A DNA stretch of 64,000 bases, from positions 62,001 through 126,000 of the forward strand of contig NZ_CAKZHQ010000023.1 of the NCBI RefSeq assembly GCF_936925435.1. Reading direction: 5' to 3'. This stretch comes from an uncultured Ramlibacter sp. GTDB taxonomy: Bacteria > Pseudomonadota > Gammaproteobacteria > Burkholderiales > Burkholderiaceae_C. A model generated the notes under the pieces. The model had not been told where the DNA came from, searched no databases, and saw only the letters and a list, made by a program, of their open reading frames with translations. Below, piece after piece: positions 23,319-32,603 of this stretch. A program made the translations under genes and the position numbers. Position 1 is the first letter of the stretch, and each line of letters starts with the position of its first letter.

Positions 23319-23339
23319 GCCCGCGATGCGGGCTTTTTT
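23319..23339 (+). terminator. Intrinsic terminator, second of a tandem pair
   Basis: GCCCGC-GAT-GCGGGC (23319-23333) followed by TTTTTT. A strong hairpin just upstream of the tail tube gene, probably tuning tube versus head protein amounts. Confidence 0.75.
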
Positions 23340-23358
23340 ACGAAAGAAGGCCCTCACC

Positions 23359-24006
23359 ATGGCTCAAGTACCAACCGGAACCACGTTCTTCATCGCGTCG
23401 ACCTACGGCGCGGCGAAGACCACCACCATCGTGACCAACGCGGCCGAGGCCGTCGTCACCAGCGCGACCCACGGCTTCACGAACGGCGACATCGTCGAAG
23501 TGACCTCGGGCTGGGGCCGGCTGCATCGCCGCAACTTCCGCATCAAGACGGTCACCACCGACACCTTCGTCCTGGAAGGCGCCGACACCTCCAGCACCAC
23601 GTTCTTCCCGGCCGGCACCGGCATCGGCAGCGTCCGCAAGATCACGGCCTTCACGCAGATCACTAGTGTGATGTCGCCGGCTTCCAGCGGCGGCGAACCC
23701 AAGACCGTCACCTACAAGTTCATCGAGTCCGATGTCGAGTACTCGATCAACGACGGCTTCACCGCCACCAGCTACACGATGCAGCTGGACGCCGACTCCA
23801 TCGGCTCGGCCGGCTACACCGCGCTGAAGACGCTGACCGACGTACAGACCGACACCTGCCTGAAGATGGTCATGCGCTCCGGCTCCCTGGTCTTCATCCC
23901 CTGCACGGTCGCCCTGAACGAGTCGGTGAACCTGCAAGACGGCCAGATCAATCGCAACACGGCCAGCTTCAACGGCAACAACCGTCTGACGCGCTACGCC
24001 TCCTGA
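23359..24006 (+). CDS. Major tail tube protein
   Basis: 215 residues starting MAQVPTGTTFFIAS. It is rich in Thr and Ser with predicted beta strands, including ATHGFTNGDIVEVTSG near residue 36 and the C-terminal FNGNNRLTRYAS. Position after the tail completion protein and before the frameshifted chaperone pair is diagnostic. It polymerises into the hollow tail tube. Confidence 0.82.
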   Translation: MAQVPTGTTFFIASTYGAAKTTTIVTNAAEAVVTSATHGFTNGDIVEVTSGWGRLHRRNFRIKTVTTDTFVLEGADTSSTTFFPAGTGIGSVRKITAFTQITSVMSPASSGGEPKTVTYKFIESDVEYSINDGFTATSYTMQLDADSIGSAGYTALKTLTDVQTDTCLKMVMRSGSLVFIPCTVALNESVNLQDGQINRNTASFNGNNRLTRYAS

Positions 24007-24109
24007 TCCCCGGCCGCCAGGCCACCCCTAGCACCTACCCGGCTCCGTTCGCTCTTCGCAGGGCGGCGGGGCTGGGCAAGGGCATTTCCACCCCCTGCGA
24101 AAGAACCAC

Positions 24110-24493
24110 ATGACCAAGATCGTCCTGGGCAAGCGCCCTGAAACCTTCAAGCCTTTCCCTGTCAAGTTTGAGATGCCCGACGGCACCGAGGGCGTCATCC
24201 AGGCCACGTTCAACTACTGCACGCGCACGGAATTCGGCGCGATGCTCAACAAGATCTTCGCGGTCGCCAGCAAGGACGCGCAGGTCGAGGGCGCCCTGGA
24301 CTACGCGAAGATTTTTGCCGAGACCGCCGACAAGAACGCCGAGCATCTGCTGGCCGCGCTGCACGCCTGGGACCTGGACGCCGAGCTCTCGCTGAAGTCG
24401 CTGCAGGAACTGTGCGACACGATCCCGGCCGCATCGGCCGCGCTGATGGGGGCGTTCTCTGTCGCCGCCCAGCAAGGCCGCCTGGGAAACTGA
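24110..24493 (+). CDS. Tail assembly chaperone (G-like)
   Basis: 127 residues, mostly helical after a beta-rich N-terminus (KFEMPDGTEGVIQATFNYCTRTEFG). The codons before the stop are CTG GGA AAC TGA. The heptamer GGGAAAC at 24484-24490, in phase as G-GGA-AAC, allows a -1 slip to make the longer GT-like product. Such chaperones coat the tape measure protein during tail assembly. No ribosome site is present for the second part. Confidence 0.85.
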   Translation: MTKIVLGKRPETFKPFPVKFEMPDGTEGVIQATFNYCTRTEFGAMLNKIFAVASKDAQVEGALDYAKIFAETADKNAEHLLAALHAWDLDAELSLKSLQELCDTIPAASAALMGAFSVAAQQGRLGN

Positions 24494-24804
24494 CCGAGGC
24501 TGCGCGCGCGCGGTACGCCCCCCAGCCCTCGCTGGCGGAGCTTCGCGCAGCCGGGTTGGAGCCCGAGGACTTCGCCCACGAGCAGGTGGAGCTCTGGCCA
24601 GAGAACTGGGAAGCCTACTGCCTGTTTGCCTTTCTGGGCACGCAGTGGCGCTACGGCATGAGCGGGCCGGTCGGTCTGGACTTCAGCGTCCTGCACCGCG
24701 AACTAGACGACCTTGGCCTGTCGGGCGATGACCGACAACGGATGAAGCACGACATCCGAGCCATGGAAGCCGCCGCGCTCGAAGAAATCCACACGAAACG
24801 CTAG
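24490..24804 (+). CDS. T part of the GT-like chaperone, reached by -1 frameshift
   Basis: Reading from 24490 in the -1 frame gives LTEAARARYAPQPSLAELRAAGLEPEDFA and continues for 104 residues to a TAG at 24802, so the fusion would have about 231 residues. The PENWEAYCLFAFLGTQWRYG region resembles C-terminal chaperone extensions in other siphophages. In lambda and relatives the ratio of G to GT, set by slip frequency, is needed for correct tails. Confidence 0.82.
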   Translation: MTEAARARYAPQPSLAELRAAGLEPEDFAHEQVELWPENWEAYCLFAFLGTQWRYGMSGPVGLDFSVLHRELDDLGLSGDDRQRMKHDIRAMEAAALEEIHTKR

Positions 24805-24811
24805 GGCCTCA

Positions 24812-27800
24812 ATGTCCGAACTTGGCAGCATCAAGGGCGAAGTTAGCTTCGACACGACCAAGGCCGATGAGGCTTTGGGCCGGGTGGAGGTGCGCGCCGG
24901 CAAGATGGCTACGGCCGTTGTGCAGGCAGGCGCCACCGCGGCCAAGGGTGTTGAAGGGCTCAACACGGCCGTCGAGAAGCTGGACAAGCAGCAGATCTCA
25001 ATCCTGGAGTCCATCAAGCGTCGGTCTGTGATCGCGACCGAGGGGCAGGCAGCATTCCAGGCGCAGCGCGCTGCTATGGCCGGCATCAGTGACGCCGCCG
25101 CACCCTACATCGCCAAGCTCAAGCAGGCCGAGCAGGCGCAGACGAACCTCGGCATGTCCGCGAAGGCTACGTCGGCCGCGCTGCGCCAGGTCCCGGCCCA
25201 GTTCACTGACATCATCACCAGCCTGCAGGCCGGTCAGGCGCCCCTGACCGTGCTGCTGCAGCAGGGCGGCCAGCTGAAAGACACCTTCGGCGGCGTGGGC
25301 CCGGCCTTCCGCGCCATGGGCGGCTACCTGCTCGGCCTGGTCAACCCGCTCACGGTCACCGCCGTGGCGGTCGGCGGGCTCACCTACGCCTTCATGCAGG
25401 GCGGCAAGGAAGCCCAGAACTACGCCAAGGCGATCATCCTTTCGGGCAATGCCGCCGGCGTCACCTCCAGCCAGCTGCAGGACATGGCTGCGAGCCTGTC
25501 CACGGTCCAGGGCACGCAGTCGGCCGCTGCCGCCGCGCTGGCCGAATTCGTCGAGGCCGGCCAGGTCGGGCGCACGAACCTGGAAGCCTTCGCCGGCGCG
25601 GCGCTGAAGTTCGAGAAAGCCACCGGCCAGGCCGTGGGCAAGACCGTGGACCAGTTCGCCGAGTTGGCCAAGTCGCCCCTGGACGCGACCGTCAAGCTGA
25701 ACGAGAAATACAACTTCCTGACGGAAGCGGTCTACCGCCAGATCAAGGCGCTGGAAGAGCAGGGCAGGACCACCGACGCGGCCAACGTTGCCCAGAAAGC
25801 CTTCGCCGACACGCTGGACTCGCGCGCCGCGCAGATCATCCAGAACCTGGGCCTGATCGAGCGCGGCTGGAACGGCGTGAAGGGCGCGATCAAGGGCGCC
25901 GGGGATGCGCTGCTCGGCATCGGCCGCGAGCAATCGCTCGGCGAGCAAATCAAGATCGCCGAGCGGGTCCTCCAGGACCGCCAGGCGCGCAATGCCAGCC
26001 TGGGGATCAAGGGCGGGCTCGCGACCCAGCAGGATGGCGCAGCGCTGGCCGCCCTGCGCGGGACGGAAGCCGCAAACCAGGCGAATGCAGAAGCCGTCGC
26101 CGAACAGCTCCGCCTGAATAAATCCCTGTTCGCGTTTGAGAAAGACGGCGACCAGTACCTCTCGAAGCGCGCGCAAATGGAGCGCGACCTGAACAAGGAG
26201 CGCGCGCGCGGACTGGAACTGCTGAAGGCTAGCAAGATCACGCAGGAGGAACTGGATCAGCGCCTGGCCAATATCCGCGAAAAGTACAAGGAAAGCGGCG
26301 CGGCCGGTGTCGGCGAAAGCGAGGTCGCTGGCATCAATGCCAAGGTCAAGGAGCAGCTCGCGCTGAATCAGCGGCTCCAGGCCCAGATCGCCGGCGGCGA
26401 CCTCGCCGACAACGTGCAGAGCACCGAGGCCGAGAAGCTGGTTCTGAAGCTGCGCCAGGAGCTGACCACCACGATCACGGGTCAGGCGCGCGCGCAGAAG
26501 CAGCTGTCCCTGGCGGCGGCCGAGGGCCTAGTCGTCCAGCAGCAGGAAGGCCGCGGGCTGGAGCAGCAACTGAAGGGCATTCGCGAGCACGCCGCCTTGC
26601 TGGACAAGCAAGACGAATCAGTCGCCCGGGAAGCCGAGCGCACGCGCGATGCCGCCCTGGGCCAGGAAGCTGTCAACGCCGCCTTCGGCAAGAGCAAGAC
26701 TGCCATCGAGCAGACCACGCTGGCGCAGATGCGCAGCAAGCTGGCCGAGAGTGACAGCGACAGCTTCCGCGCCACATACGTGGCCGGCCTGCAGAACGCC
26801 GTGGTGTGGCAGGAGCGGTACGTCAAGAGCCTGCAGCAATCGGAATTCCGCCAGAAGCAATTGCAGCTGGCCGAAACCGGCCGGGGCTTGGCCGCCGACA
26901 GCGAGATGCTGCAGCTGGAATTGAGCCTGCTGGGCCAGACCCAGCAAGCGCGCGAGCAGATCGTCGGCCAGCGCCGGGTCGAGCTGAAACTCGCCGAAGA
27001 ACTGGCCGACATCGAGAAGCGGAACCTGGGTGACGACAAGAAGGAGGCGGACCTGCTGCGCGACGAACTGCGCTCCCAGGCCCGCGCCAATGCCTTCGTC
27101 GAGGCGAATAACGTCGCGCAGAAGGCTGTCCTGGACGAGTGGCAGCGCACCACGGACAGCATCAACGCCAGCCTGACCGACGCGCTGCTGCGCGGCTTCG
27201 AAGATGGCAAGGACTTCGCCGAGAACTTCGCCGACACGCTGAAGAACATGTTCAGCACGCTGGTGCTGCGCCCGGTCATCCAGGCTGTGCTGGCCCCCGT
27301 GAGCGGCGCGGCTTCCCAGCTGACCAGTGGCTTGACCGGCGGTAGCGGCTTCGGTGGCCTTGCTTCCTCTTCCCTGGGCCAGGCCTTCGGCCTGAGCAAT
27401 GCGGCGGCCGTCGCTGGCAACAACCCCAGCGCATTCATCCCGGCTGGCGGCGCGCTGTCCGGCGTTGGCTCGGCGCTGCCTTATGTCGGGGGCGCGCTGC
27501 TGGTCGCATCCCTGTTGAAGGACGCCTTCAAGGGCGAGACGCGCTCGGGCGGTGTCTACCACGGCACCCAGTTCCAGGTCGGCCCCAGCGGCGGGGAGAT
27601 CGGCAGTGAGGCGGTTCGTCAAGCCATCGGCGGCACGATGGAATCCATCAACGCCACGCTCAAGGCGCTGGGAAGCAATGCGCAACTGGCCGGCCTGGTT
27701 TCCGGCCTTGAGTCCAGCGAGAAGGGCAAGGGCTTCGCCTTCGCCGGCGGCACGCTGACCAGCGGCGCCGCATTCGGGCAAGGCGCGGACGGCTTCGGCT

Positions 27801-29131
27801 GGCAGAACCGCCGCGGCTCGATGACCACGGAGCAGGCCAATGCCGCCTTCAGCGAAGAACTGAAGCAGGCCACCCTCCAGGCCCTGCAGGCCGCCAACGT
27901 CCCCGGCCTGCTTGGCGACTACCTGCGCGAGCTGGGCGACATTGACGCCCTGAGCGGCGGCGCCCTGGATGCGGCCCTGGGCCGGCTGAACAAGGCCCTG
28001 ACCGAGCGCGCATCTCTGGAAGACCGACTCTTCGCCACCACGGCGACCGACCTGCAGAAACTGACCAAGGCCCGCGAGGCCGAGCGCGCGGCCATCGACG
28101 AAAGCAACCGCGCCCTGTACGACCAGGTCGCAGCCCAGGAAGACCTGCAGCGCGCTGTCGGCGGCGCCCGCACGAACCTGCAGACGGCCTACGACGCTGA
28201 GCGCCAGGCCATCGAGTCGACCAAGTCCCGCCTGGAGACTCTGACCAAGTCGATCAGGTCATTCCGCGATGGCCTCCTGCTGGGCTCGCTGTCGCCGCTC
28301 ACGCCCGGCCAGAAGTACGCCGAGGCGGCCAGCAGCTATGCCACCACCCGCGCCCAGGCCCAGGCCGGCGACGTCGGCGCGCTGGAAAAGCTGCCGCAAA
28401 TCTCCGAGGCCTTCCTGGAGGCCAGCCGAACCTACAACGCCAGCGGGGCCGAATACCAGCGCGATTTCGCCATGGTGCTGGCCGACAGCGAAAACATGCA
28501 GACGCTGGCCGAGCTGCAGCTGGAAACCTCGCGCGACCAGCTGTCCCGGCTGGACCTGATGGTCGCCGGCCTGATCGACCTGAAGCCGGCGATCCTGACC
28601 GTGGCCGAGGCCGTGCGCCAGCTGGCCGGCGCCGGGGGCGGCGGGACAATCGACCCGGTCACGCAGGCCTACCAGGACCTGCTGGGCCGCGCGCCTGATG
28701 CAGAGGGCGGGGCGTATTTCCGCGGCATGCTGGCCGTGGGCCGGTCGGAAGCTGACATCCGCGCCAGCATCATGAATTCGCCGGAGTACAAGCGCCTGCG
28801 CGGCATCCCGCTGGCGACTGGCATGGACCGCATCCCCTATGACGGGTACGCCGCCACCTTGCACGCCGACGAGGCTGTCCTGAACCGGGACGCGGCCCAG
28901 GCCTGGCGCAGCAGCATGGGCGGGGAGGGCAATGCCGCTTTGCTGGCCAGGATCGACGCCCTGTGCAAGGAAGTCGAACTGCTGCGCCAGGAGAACCGCC
29001 AGGACGCCGGCGCCATCGTCACCGGGATCGTCGCCAGTGCCCAGCAAAGCGCCGAGACCATCGTGGCCGGCACGACTGACGCGGCCAGCCGGGCCACCTT
29101 TACGCGCAACGCTGCGCCGGCCCTCGCATGA
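24812..29131 (+). CDS. Tail tape measure protein
   Basis: 1439 residues. It has an N-terminal coiled region, a hydrophobic segment near residues 165-195 (GGYLLGLVNPLTVTAVAVGGL), long Glu/Gln/Ala/Arg-rich coiled coils to about 830, then a second hydrophobic part around 880-905. At the usual 0.15 nm per residue it predicts a tail of about 215 nm. Residues about 1283-1330 (YQDLLGRAPDAEGG, then SPEYKRLRG) look like a DUF4214-type module, unusual in a tape measure. It sets tail length and passes into the host membrane at DNA ejection. Confidence 0.92.
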   Translation: MSELGSIKGEVSFDTTKADEALGRVEVRAGKMATAVVQAGATAAKGVEGLNTAVEKLDKQQISILESIKRRSVIATEGQAAFQAQRAAMAGISDAAAPYIAKLKQAEQAQTNLGMSAKATSAALRQVPAQFTDIITSLQAGQAPLTVLLQQGGQLKDTFGGVGPAFRAMGGYLLGLVNPLTVTAVAVGGLTYAFMQGGKEAQNYAKAIILSGNAAGVTSSQLQDMAASLSTVQGTQSAAAAALAEFVEAGQVGRTNLEAFAGAALKFEKATGQAVGKTVDQFAELAKSPLDATVKLNEKYNFLTEAVYRQIKALEEQGRTTDAANVAQKAFADTLDSRAAQIIQNLGLIERGWNGVKGAIKGAGDALLGIGREQSLGEQIKIAERVLQDRQARNASLGIKGGLATQQDGAALAALRGTEAANQANAEAVAEQLRLNKSLFAFEKDGDQYLSKRAQMERDLNKERARGLELLKASKITQEELDQRLANIREKYKESGAAGVGESEVAGINAKVKEQLALNQRLQAQIAGGDLADNVQSTEAEKLVLKLRQELTTTITGQARAQKQLSLAAAEGLVVQQQEGRGLEQQLKGIREHAALLDKQDESVAREAERTRDAALGQEAVNAAFGKSKTAIEQTTLAQMRSKLAESDSDSFRATYVAGLQNAVVWQERYVKSLQQSEFRQKQLQLAETGRGLAADSEMLQLELSLLGQTQQAREQIVGQRRVELKLAEELADIEKRNLGDDKKEADLLRDELRSQARANAFVEANNVAQKAVLDEWQRTTDSINASLTDALLRGFEDGKDFAENFADTLKNMFSTLVLRPVIQAVLAPVSGAASQLTSGLTGGSGFGGLASSSLGQAFGLSNAAAVAGNNPSAFIPAGGALSGVGSALPYVGGALLVASLLKDAFKGETRSGGVYHGTQFQVGPSGGEIGSEAVRQAIGGTMESINATLKALGSNAQLAGLVSGLESSEKGKGFAFAGGTLTSGAAFGQGADGFGWQNRRGSMTTEQANAAFSEELKQATLQALQAANVPGLLGDYLRELGDIDALSGGALDAALGRLNKALTERASLEDRLFATTATDLQKLTKAREAERAAIDESNRALYDQVAAQEDLQRAVGGARTNLQTAYDAERQAIESTKSRLETLTKSIRSFRDGLLLGSLSPLTPGQKYAEAASSYATTRAQAQAGDVGALEKLPQISEAFLEASRTYNASGAEYQRDFAMVLADSENMQTLAELQLETSRDQLSRLDLMVAGLIDLKPAILTVAEAVRQLAGAGGGGTIDPVTQAYQDLLGRAPDAEGGAYFRGMLAVGRSEADIRASIMNSPEYKRLRGIPLATGMDRIPYDGYAATLHADEAVLNRDAAQAWRSSMGGEGNAALLARIDALCKEVELLRQENRQDAGAIVTGIVASAQQSAETIVAGTTDAASRATFTRNAAPALA

Positions 29132-30594
29132 CCGACGCCGAATTCCTGGCTTGGCTGAAGTCGCCGAGCGCGCTGCGGTGCGCCCTGGTCGAGGCGGTCG
29201 CGTCGGTCGAGGGGGTCGAAACCACCGTCTACATGAGCAACCTCGGGTATGTCACGGCTCCCACGGACACCCCGGCCAGCACCTGCTACCACCCGGCCAT
29301 CGCCACCGGCATGGAAATCACCGAGCGGCTTTCCCTGGACGGCACGCCCTCGCTGTCCTTCGGCGACATCGAGCTTTTCAACGTCGACGGCGAGAGGGAC
29401 ACCTGGCTGGATGACATCTGGGCCAACCGCGAGATCCGCGTCTACATCGGCGACATGCAGTGGGCGCGCGAGGACTTCCGGCTGGTGTTCGACGGCATCA
29501 CCGAGGACATCGGCACGCGCAACCGTGACCGCCTGAACCTCAAGGTCCGCGACAAGAGCCAGCGCCTGAACACGCCGCTGACCGAGACGAAGCTGGGCGG
29601 GGCCACGGCCAACGCCGAACGCCTCAAGCCGCTGTGCTTCGGTGAGGTCCACAACATCGAGCCGCTGCTGGCCGACCCGGCGCTCCTGAAGTTCCAGGTG
29701 CACCAGGGGGCCATCGAGCGCGTGATCGAGACCCGCGATAACGGGGTGGTCGTTGCCACGACCAACACCCTGGCGGCCGGCACCTATGTGCTGAACCAGG
29801 CCCCGGTCGGCCAGATCACCAACAGCGTCCAGGGCGACAAGCCGACCACCTACGGCAACACCATCGCCGGCCTCGTGCGGCGCATCGCCACCGCCTACGG
29901 CGCCGACCCCCTGGACGACGCCACCGAGATCGACGACGCCAATTTCGACGCTTTCGACGCGGCCAACACCCAGCCGGTGGGCGTCTACCTGTCCGACCGG
30001 GCCAACGTCCTGGCCGTCTGCCAGCTGCTGGCCGGGAGCCTCGGTGCATCGGTCGTGATGACGGCTCTGGGCAAGCTGCGGCTGGTCAAGATCGAATTGC
30101 CGCCGCCGGGCACGCCCACCGAGGTGAATGACGCGAACATGAAGGAGCACAGCCTCGAAGTGGCCGAGCGCCTGCCGGTCCAGGCCGCCGTCAAGCTGGC
30201 CTATTGCCAGAACTACACGGTCCAGGCGAACCTGCAGACCGGAATCCCGGCAGAGCACAAGGACCTGTACCTGCAGCCCTGGCTCTTTGCCAACGCGGCC
30301 GACAGCGCCGTTGCGGCGGCCTATCGCATCAGCGAGGCTCCCGTGGCCCAGGAAACCTGCCTGCAGGTCACGGCAGACGCCCAGGCCGAGGCAGTGCGCC
30401 GCCTTGCGCTGCGCGGCGTCCCCCGCACGATCTACAGCTATAAGGCCTTCGCTGAGCTGATGCTCGAAGAGCTGGGCGGCGCGCAGACGATCACGCACTA
30501 CCGCTTCGGCATGGCCGAGGGCGTGACCGGGCAGATCGTCGGGCTGGTCAAGAACTGGCTGACCGGGACCGTCACTGTGGAAGTGCTCGTCTAG
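29128..30594 (+). CDS. Tail tip / baseplate hub protein
   Basis: 488 residues, ATG overlapping the tape measure stop. It has an Ala/Val-rich start, TERLSLDGTPSLSFGDIELFN and IRVYIGDMQWAREDFRLVFDGITEDIG, beta-rich throughout, with no peptidase motif. The order tape measure then this protein suggests distal tail plus hub functions combined in one polypeptide, forming the base on which the fibres sit. Confidence 0.7.
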   Translation: MTDAEFLAWLKSPSALRCALVEAVASVEGVETTVYMSNLGYVTAPTDTPASTCYHPAIATGMEITERLSLDGTPSLSFGDIELFNVDGERDTWLDDIWANREIRVYIGDMQWAREDFRLVFDGITEDIGTRNRDRLNLKVRDKSQRLNTPLTETKLGGATANAERLKPLCFGEVHNIEPLLADPALLKFQVHQGAIERVIETRDNGVVVATTNTLAAGTYVLNQAPVGQITNSVQGDKPTTYGNTIAGLVRRIATAYGADPLDDATEIDDANFDAFDAANTQPVGVYLSDRANVLAVCQLLAGSLGASVVMTALGKLRLVKIELPPPGTPTEVNDANMKEHSLEVAERLPVQAAVKLAYCQNYTVQANLQTGIPAEHKDLYLQPWLFANAADSAVAAAYRISEAPVAQETCLQVTADAQAEAVRRLALRGVPRTIYSYKAFAELMLEELGGAQTITHYRFGMAEGVTGQIVGLVKNWLTGTVTVEVLV

Positions 30595-31772
30595 TGGCCA
30601 CCATCGTCAACGCGCGGGATGTGCTGCTGCAGGCGGCCGTCAGCCGGCTGAACACGGCCACGCTGCCAGCGAACATGCCGGTGGACTTCTCCAACGTCAT
30701 CGGAGGCACCAGGCCGGCGAACAACGCCGACGTGACGGTCACCGCCATCAACGGCTCGATCTCAGTCACCGGCGGCGGCATCACGCTTTCGGGTGGCGGG
30801 GCGATCAAGGGCGGGCAAACAGCCTACGACACCGGGACTGGGTTTTTCCTGGGCTACAGCTCGTCGACCTACCGTTTTTCGATTGGCAATTCCTCAGGTA
30901 ACAAGCTGACCTGGAACGGGTCGACTCTGAGCGTGGTTGGCGCCATCACGGGCGCATCCTCTATCAGCATCGGCAGCGGCGCCTTCCTGGTCACTGGCCT
31001 TGGCCTGGCCTATGCCGCTCAGCTTTCAGGCGGAAACGGGGACTTCTACAACGGCGATGCTCTTGCCTCAACGGCATCTAGCGCCGTCAAGGGCACCAAC
31101 ACAGGCCCATCGGCCCCGGGCGTGCACGGTTACAGCAGCTACACCTCCGGCAATGGCCACGGCGTCCGCGGCGAGAACGCCAACGGGTCCTCCGGTTTGG
31201 TGGGGCCGGCCAACGGTTACGACTTCTACGCCGAAGGCTCCGGCACGAACTACGGCCCCTTCACCGGCTCGCACGATGCGCTGGTGCCTATCGGGACGGC
31301 CGTCCAGGTCGGCCAGATCCTTGTCGACGTGGCGGTGGTCGAAAGGGGCGGCATCAGCAGCACGATCTGCGAAGTGGCCCTGTCCACCACTGCGGGGCAG
31401 CCCGGCGCAATCGGCGTGGCCTCCATCGTGCCGCGGGCGCTCAACGAGCTGATCCCCAACGCCTTCATCGACTTCACCGCTGGGACGGACGCCAACGGCA
31501 ACCCCTCGCCGAAGTCTTCCTATCTGGCGGCCTGCTTTACCTACGAACACCTGGCAATCAACGCAGTAGGCGAGGGCCAGGTGCTGGTCTGCAACGAAGG
31601 CGGTGATCTGGCAATCGGCGACCTGATCGTCACCAGCTCCACGGCGGGCACCGGCATGAAGCAGGCCGACGACATCGTGCGCGCCAACACCGTGGCCCGC
31701 TGCCGCGAGGCCGTCACCTTCTCCGGTCCAGGCGACATCAAGACCGTGGCTTGCATCTACGTCTGCGGGTAA
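30594..31772 (+). CDS. Tail tip / fibre-like structural protein
   Basis: 392 residues from GTG 30594 sharing a base with the previous stop. It has a helical N-terminus, then Gly/Ser/Thr-rich repeats (GGGITLSGGGAIKGG, SGNGHGVRGENANG) as in beta-helical fibres, and a C-terminal domain ending in GDLIVTSSTAGTGMKQADDIV. That C-terminal motif resembles end domains of trimeric surface or fibre proteins. The role is inferred from composition and place. Confidence 0.62.
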   Translation: MATIVNARDVLLQAAVSRLNTATLPANMPVDFSNVIGGTRPANNADVTVTAINGSISVTGGGITLSGGGAIKGGQTAYDTGTGFFLGYSSSTYRFSIGNSSGNKLTWNGSTLSVVGAITGASSISIGSGAFLVTGLGLAYAAQLSGGNGDFYNGDALASTASSAVKGTNTGPSAPGVHGYSSYTSGNGHGVRGENANGSSGLVGPANGYDFYAEGSGTNYGPFTGSHDALVPIGTAVQVGQILVDVAVVERGGISSTICEVALSTTAGQPGAIGVASIVPRALNELIPNAFIDFTAGTDANGNPSPKSSYLAACFTYEHLAINAVGEGQVLVCNEGGDLAIGDLIVTSSTAGTGMKQADDIVRANTVARCREAVTFSGPGDIKTVACIYVCG

Positions 31773-31775
31773 TCC

Positions 31776-32603
31776 ATGCCGAAACTTCGCCTTCTCTACG
31801 ACAACGCCGCCGACCGCTGCACGGTCACCGCGTCGACGACCTCCGGGACGCTTGCCGCCGACAACCTCCTGACAGACATCAAGTCCGAGGTGTGGCGCTC
31901 CACCGGCACCACGGCGGCCCTGACTCTGGAGTTCGACGACGCGGAACTGTGCAGCATGCTGGCGCTGCCGTTTTGCAACCTGACCAGCACGGCGACTTTC
32001 CGCCTGCGTGGCTACACGAACGTGGACGACGTCGACCCCATTGTCGACACCGGTGAGGTGCTGGCTTCGGCATACCAGCCCTTCGGCCTGTGGGAATGGG
32101 GCGCGGCGCTTGGCGTGAACGCCTTCAGCTACTCCGGCGGGGTCTATGGCCGGGTGTACTTCACCGCCTCGGTGATCCGCAAGCTGGTGCTGGACATCGT
32201 GGACACCGACAACCCGTCCGGCTACATCGAGGCCGCGCGCGTCGTGACCGGCAGCTACTGGTCGCCGCAGTTCAACGCCTCGTATGGCGTCGAGCTTGGC
32301 CTCAATGACCAGTCGAAGCACGAGCGCAGCGATGCCAGCGACTTGCGCACCACGCGCGGCGGCACATGGCGCTCGCTGACTTTCCAGCTTGACCGTCTGG
32401 AGCCCGCCGACCGGCAGCGCATGTACGAAATCCTGCGCGGCAACGGCCTGTCGCGGCCGTTCTTCATCTCGCTTTTCCCCGAAGACGGCGATCCATCTGT
32501 CGAGCAGAGCTACCAGCTGTACGGAAAGCTGGCACGCGCTGGCGTGCTGGGCCTGCCGACCTTCGCTGTCTACAACACCGCGCTCTCGATTGAGGAAATC
32601 TGA
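31776..32603 (+). CDS. Tail structural protein, carbohydrate-binding-like
   Basis: 275 residues with a beta-sandwich-like composition (WRSTGTTAALTLEFDDAELCSML, YWSPQFNASYGVELG, WRSLTFQLDRLEPADRQRMYEIL). Related proteins in siphophages lie between hub and fibre genes and are thought to attach the fibre or to bind surface sugars. No catalytic motif. The stop overlaps the fibre gene start. Confidence 0.58.
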   Translation: MPKLRLLYDNAADRCTVTASTTSGTLAADNLLTDIKSEVWRSTGTTAALTLEFDDAELCSMLALPFCNLTSTATFRLRGYTNVDDVDPIVDTGEVLASAYQPFGLWEWGAALGVNAFSYSGGVYGRVYFTASVIRKLVLDIVDTDNPSGYIEAARVVTGSYWSPQFNASYGVELGLNDQSKHERSDASDLRTTRGGTWRSLTFQLDRLEPADRQRMYEILRGNGLSRPFFISLFPEDGDPSVEQSYQLYGKLARAGVLGLPTFAVYNTALSIEEI

